Of a stretch of DNA of 64,000 nucleotides, positions 60,475 to 64,000 are shown in pieces. Made by a program: the position numbers and the translations under genes. Origin of the DNA: Gorsachius magnificus (lineage: Eukaryota > Chordata > Aves > Pelecaniformes > Ardeidae); contig CM067086.1 of the NCBI GenBank assembly GCA_034008185.1, positions 66,324,286-66,388,285 of the forward strand, written 5' to 3'. The notes beneath the pieces were generated by a model. It made no database searches and was not told the origin of the DNA. It saw only the letters and a program-made list of their open reading frames with translations. The stretch's first letter is position 1; each line of letters opens with the position of its first letter.

Positions 60475-60560
60475 GCAAGGCTGTGAGTAAAGTGGTCCAT
60501 GTCCCTGGGTAAATCACTTCACTTCTCATCTGTTCTCTCTCTGGCTGTTTGCCGAGTGCC
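60475..60560 (+). repeat. MIR core fragment, sense
   Basis: 'caaggctgtgagtaaagtgg', 'tccatgtccctgggtaaatc', 'acttcacttctcatctgttc' follows the MIR core ('gctgtgtgaccttgggcaag', 'tcacttcacttctctgtgcc'). Confidence 0.55.
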
Positions 60561-63500
60561 TTGTCCAGGCCTATCAGTGTTTTCCTTCTCCCTGCCTTTT
60601 TTGCAGTTGGCTTCTGACTTGAAAAAGGAAAGTTGAGATGACAACTTTTTATTAAACTTTAAGGCTTCTTCCATCTCCTACTGTTAGATTGTCACAGAGG
60701 TGTCAGAGCTTGTCTGATGGTGCTGCCCATCCTGATTCAGCAAAGCATTTAAATGTGTTTATGTCTATTACAGTCCTGTGAGCATTCATCCTACAAACTG
60801 CAGTCAGGAGTGAGAAGGAAAGAAGAGGGGTACTCATGATTTTGCATGTGTAATATTGAACAAATAAAACTACATGGCTTCTGGGCTGCTCACTGAAATA
60901 TTCCTGTAGGTCATATGCTTTCAGAGGGATGGGGGGGGACGGGACAGGAGCTGTCATCTTCTTCATGTCTATTACTTTGACACTTGAGAGCCCTTGCTAT
61001 GGATCCGTAGGCCAGATAGATAAATAGATACTGTTACGTTCGATCCTGGATGCTGTTTGGTTTGTTTGATGTTGGTGTCATGATTAGAGCATCATGGCTT
61101 TTAAGGAGAAATTTGATGGGAAATTCTACATGCAGTGATAGTAAGCAATAACACAAGTAGCTAGGTGAGAATTTCAAGACACTGAACCTGGGAGCAGGAA
61201 GGTTCAGTTATGATGCTATTGGTGTTTTCATACTTATGGAATGTGAATAAATTTTATCCAGATAATTTTTCCAGTGGACTAGAAAGGTCTGAGATTTTTT
61301 GTGTTGCTCACTGGATACATGAAATTTGACTTGAAAATTTTCTGACTCTTTTGTTGTTAAGATATAAAATTAATTTCCTTTTAAGGAAATTGTTCTAATT
61401 ACTAAGGAGACATCCCATGATTGTTATGATTGACTTTGTTAATTTGTGTTTATGACTCAGTATAATGGCAATGATAAAATTTAGGAGGTTTATGCCTCTA
61501 TGCTTCCCAAAGACACAGAATAAGATGATCTCATGTCTTGTTTTTAAGTGCTCACAAGATATTTTTTGCTTCATTGTCCAAATTGTGCTTACAAAATTGT
61601 ACAACTGCTTCCTCTTTGTGTTTGCAGCTCTAGGATAGGCTGCACTGTCAACACCTAGGTAACTCCCAAAGACTAGAAGATTGCTAAAGCCAAGCAAACC
61701 TTACGTTACTACTTTTCCACTCCGTCAGTGAAAAGGCTGAAGAAAACTTCTTGAAAGAATGGCAAAGAGGTCTGTAGGTACTCAGAGGCTGTGGTCACTG
61801 TAATTCTTAGATAAAAAATATCACTTGTAGTCATGGGAAGAGAATGGGAGAGGAAGCAGCAATTGGAAGTGTGAGTAAACATTAGCTACACGGATTGGCA
61901 TTTTCAAAAATTCCTATCAGTTTAGTAATAATGCGCTATGTTGACAGACTTGTGTTCCTTCATCATTTATACATGTTTGGGAACCTCACTACAGGGGTTG
62001 AAGGGGATCACCTTGGAACGGTGGAAGAACACAAAATCTGACATCAAAAGGACTTGTCTAGTAAGGAGAGCTTTCTACCCAGGAACACAGATGAGGCCTT
62101 GAGTCATGAAAAGCACATCCCTTTCAGAACTGCAACAAAATATCTGTGCAAGCTTGCATTTCATTACTTACAAAATGAGTTTTTCTCATTTTGATGTAAA
62201 ATAAGGTCAGTGTTTTCATTTCTTCAGCGGTTGCAGCGCATTGCTGTGTCGCTGAACCCATCTGCTGCACAACTGTCAAGATTGTGGCACTTCAAACACA
62301 CAGGGGCTACAATACCATTCGTTTGACAAATACTTGCTCAGCAGATCAAAGTTCACATAAACAGAAGGCATCAGTATCCAGGAGCCCTGGGCCTATAACA
62401 TACAAAAATATCGCAGCTGCAACTGCTTCTAAATCTTAGCTATTTTCTTCCTAATACTTAAGAGACCAGTGCAAAGTCGTAGCTACAACAATGTGTTGGC
62501 AGCTTAGCAAAAGCCTGGCTCTATGTGTGAAGCGATTAGAGCATGCCATAGAAGAACGCCAATGAAAATCAAAGGAGGAGTTGAAATGGCTTCCACTGTT
62601 ACTCCAGGTCACCAGGGGAGGCTCAACCAAGCAATGACTTAAGATTAACACATGCATCAACACATATGGATAATTCCAGTCAAGCCAGGAACTCTTTTTT
62701 TCTATGGCCATGAGGAAAGTTAACTATTGTATCCTAAGTAATTTGACATTTTTTCCCAAATAGCAGAATTTCCTTTCTTCTTCTGGAGAACTTTGCATTT
62801 TGCAAGGGAGCGTGTTTACGATAGATTCCCACATCAGAAGTGGTGACATCAGTGATTCCTCTTGCAATTTCCCACCGGTACCCCGGGGACAGGGCTGGCC
62901 TTCCTTTGGTAGCACGCGCTGAGGTCTGAGGACAGCAGGTGCTGTAATACGCCCCAGTGCTAGTGCTCTCACCAGGCATTAAAGCCAATGAAAGTTGCTG
63001 GGGTTACCACAATGCATAGACTATCTCAGGGTCTGATTGCGCTTGATTTCGTGGAGGTCTGGGACAATTAACATGTTGTGGCCCAGAAGTGACAGAAAGC
63101 AGTGGCTGTGTTGCAGTAGCCATTGTAATGGAAGGAATCTTGATGTTTGGTTCCAAACTAAGCAGGAACGAAGATATGTTTAAGCGTGCAGCCTGCAGTT
63201 TATTTGTGTGGATTATCTCCAGATGTGGGTAATGTGAAGGTAGACAAGTGTGGATTCACTAGGCAGGGTGCAAATTATCCCTCATTTGCTGCTGCTCCTT
63301 ATTTCTTTTCAGGTTCTGGGGGCAAGCTAAGGCTGCCTGAGCCATACCATTAGATTATCCCCTTCCTAGACTTTGGTCTCTGCAGCCCCAGGAGAAGATC
63401 TAACCCACTCCCTCCTCTCCTTTGAGGCAGGAGATGGGGGGAATCCATGTTGTCCCAAGAGGATCTGCATGTGTTTGCCATGCTGGAAGCTCTGCATATT

Positions 63501-63651
63501 CCTCCTACTCCCGTATAACTCCTCATGCTGATGAGCCTACTACAGGTGGTCTAGAGATGTGGGTTATCTGTAGTTTTATTTCTAAGGGGGTAAGCTGTCT
63601 GGCAAGTGAAATGTAGGCTTTTCACTGAGTTACACTAAATATGACTTCCCT
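60561..63651. other. Long unassigned non-coding stretch
   Basis: No exon or recognised family. A G run (ggggggg, about 60931-60937) and AT-rich parts occur. Open frames do not exceed 100 codons (minus 61395-61697). Confidence 0.5.
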
Positions 63652-63680
63652 GCTTTTTTTTTTTCTTTTTCTTTCTCTTT
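63652..63680 (+). repeat. Pyrimidine (T/C) tract
   Basis: An 11-T run (63654-63664) continues as 'ctttttctttctcttt'. It could serve as a polypyrimidine tract, but no convincing AG-exon follows, so no splice acceptor is called. Confidence 0.7.
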
Positions 63681-63901
63681 GCATTCCTGCCTATGCGGGG
63701 GATGTCCCTCTCAGGATACATAGTGAAATGCTTTAATACACACTTCACATGCCTCCCGCAGATTTAAAAGCACTGTGAAAAGAGATTGGGCTTGTTTAGA
63801 AGAAACAACTTGTTGAAGTAGTTTGAGTACCCATGATGTAGCAAACTGTTAAGTGGTTAAGGATAATTTTCCAGTTAGCTTACTGCTACTCCTTTAGGTG
63901 T

Positions 63902-63943
63902 CTGATGAACATCAGCAACTGTGCTGATTGATAACTAGTTATC
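63902..63943. repeat. Three consecutive overlapping palindromes
   Basis: CTGATG-aa-CATCAG (63902-63915), ATCAGCA-actg-TGCTGAT (63911-63928) and the perfect 14-bp GATAACTAGTTATC (63930-63943) follow one another within 42 bases. The last may read as paired GATA-type sites (GATAA and its complement). No RNA gene is recognised. Confidence 0.6.
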
Positions 63944-64000
63944 TAATTTGGATGCTAATTGCTTATTTGGCCATCCAGTTACCTGTTTGTTAGATTTTCA

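Noticed and set aside
63652..63680. Polypyrimidine tract considered as a splice acceptor
   Set aside because: No AG followed by an open, protein-like frame is found downstream.

Overview
The window looks like nuclear DNA from a bird. The main evidence is several 5'-truncated CR1 LINE copies with the characteristic avian 3' end (a 'ggttggactagatgacct…cccttccaaccc…attctatgattct' core). Around them are older CR1/L3-type LINE remains, SINEs of the sauropsid MIR type, and ancient palindromic repeats known from turtles, crocodilians and birds. These old repeats are still readable, which may point to a slowly evolving bird lineage, but the species cannot be named from this.

I find no protein-coding gene, tRNA, rRNA, CRISPR array or bacterial-type feature. 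Open frames are short (none reaches 200 codons), start and stop arbitrarily, resemble no family I know, and often run through repeats. The longest (181 codons, minus strand, 46627-47172) is made from a CR1 fragment plus a minisatellite. The window is either intergenic or within a very large intron; the sequence does not decide which.

Layout. 1-13 kb: mostly unique AT-rich DNA with a CR1 remnant (1770-1845) and an old CR1 body (2040-2480). 13-20 kb: an ancient LINE fragment keeping the reverse-transcriptase FADD box (13455-13960), a younger CR1 (14320-14516) and old palindromic repeats. 20-28 kb: mostly unique, with MIR copies at 23080-23240 and 27948-28110 and a 24-base A run. 29-34 kb: an old 1.4-kb CR1 with a younger CR1 tail nested in it, a stretch I cannot assign, and another old CR1 tail. 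34.9-38.7 kb: low-repeat blocks rich in developmental transcription-factor motifs (candidate conserved non-coding elements), interleaved with ancient repeats. 40-46 kb: old CR1, palindromic repeat and MIR remains. 46.5-50.7 kb: the most GC/CpG-rich part, with two oppositely oriented copies of one CR1 subfamily flanking an 85-bp minisatellite. 51.4-54.7 kb: further candidate regulatory blocks and MIRs. 55-64 kb: mostly unique sequence with one CR1, one palindromic repeat and one MIR.

No genes act together here. The likely biology is transposon fossils plus possible long-range regulatory elements. All repeat and enhancer calls rest on recognition by eye and remembered consensus patterns; none was confirmed by alignment.
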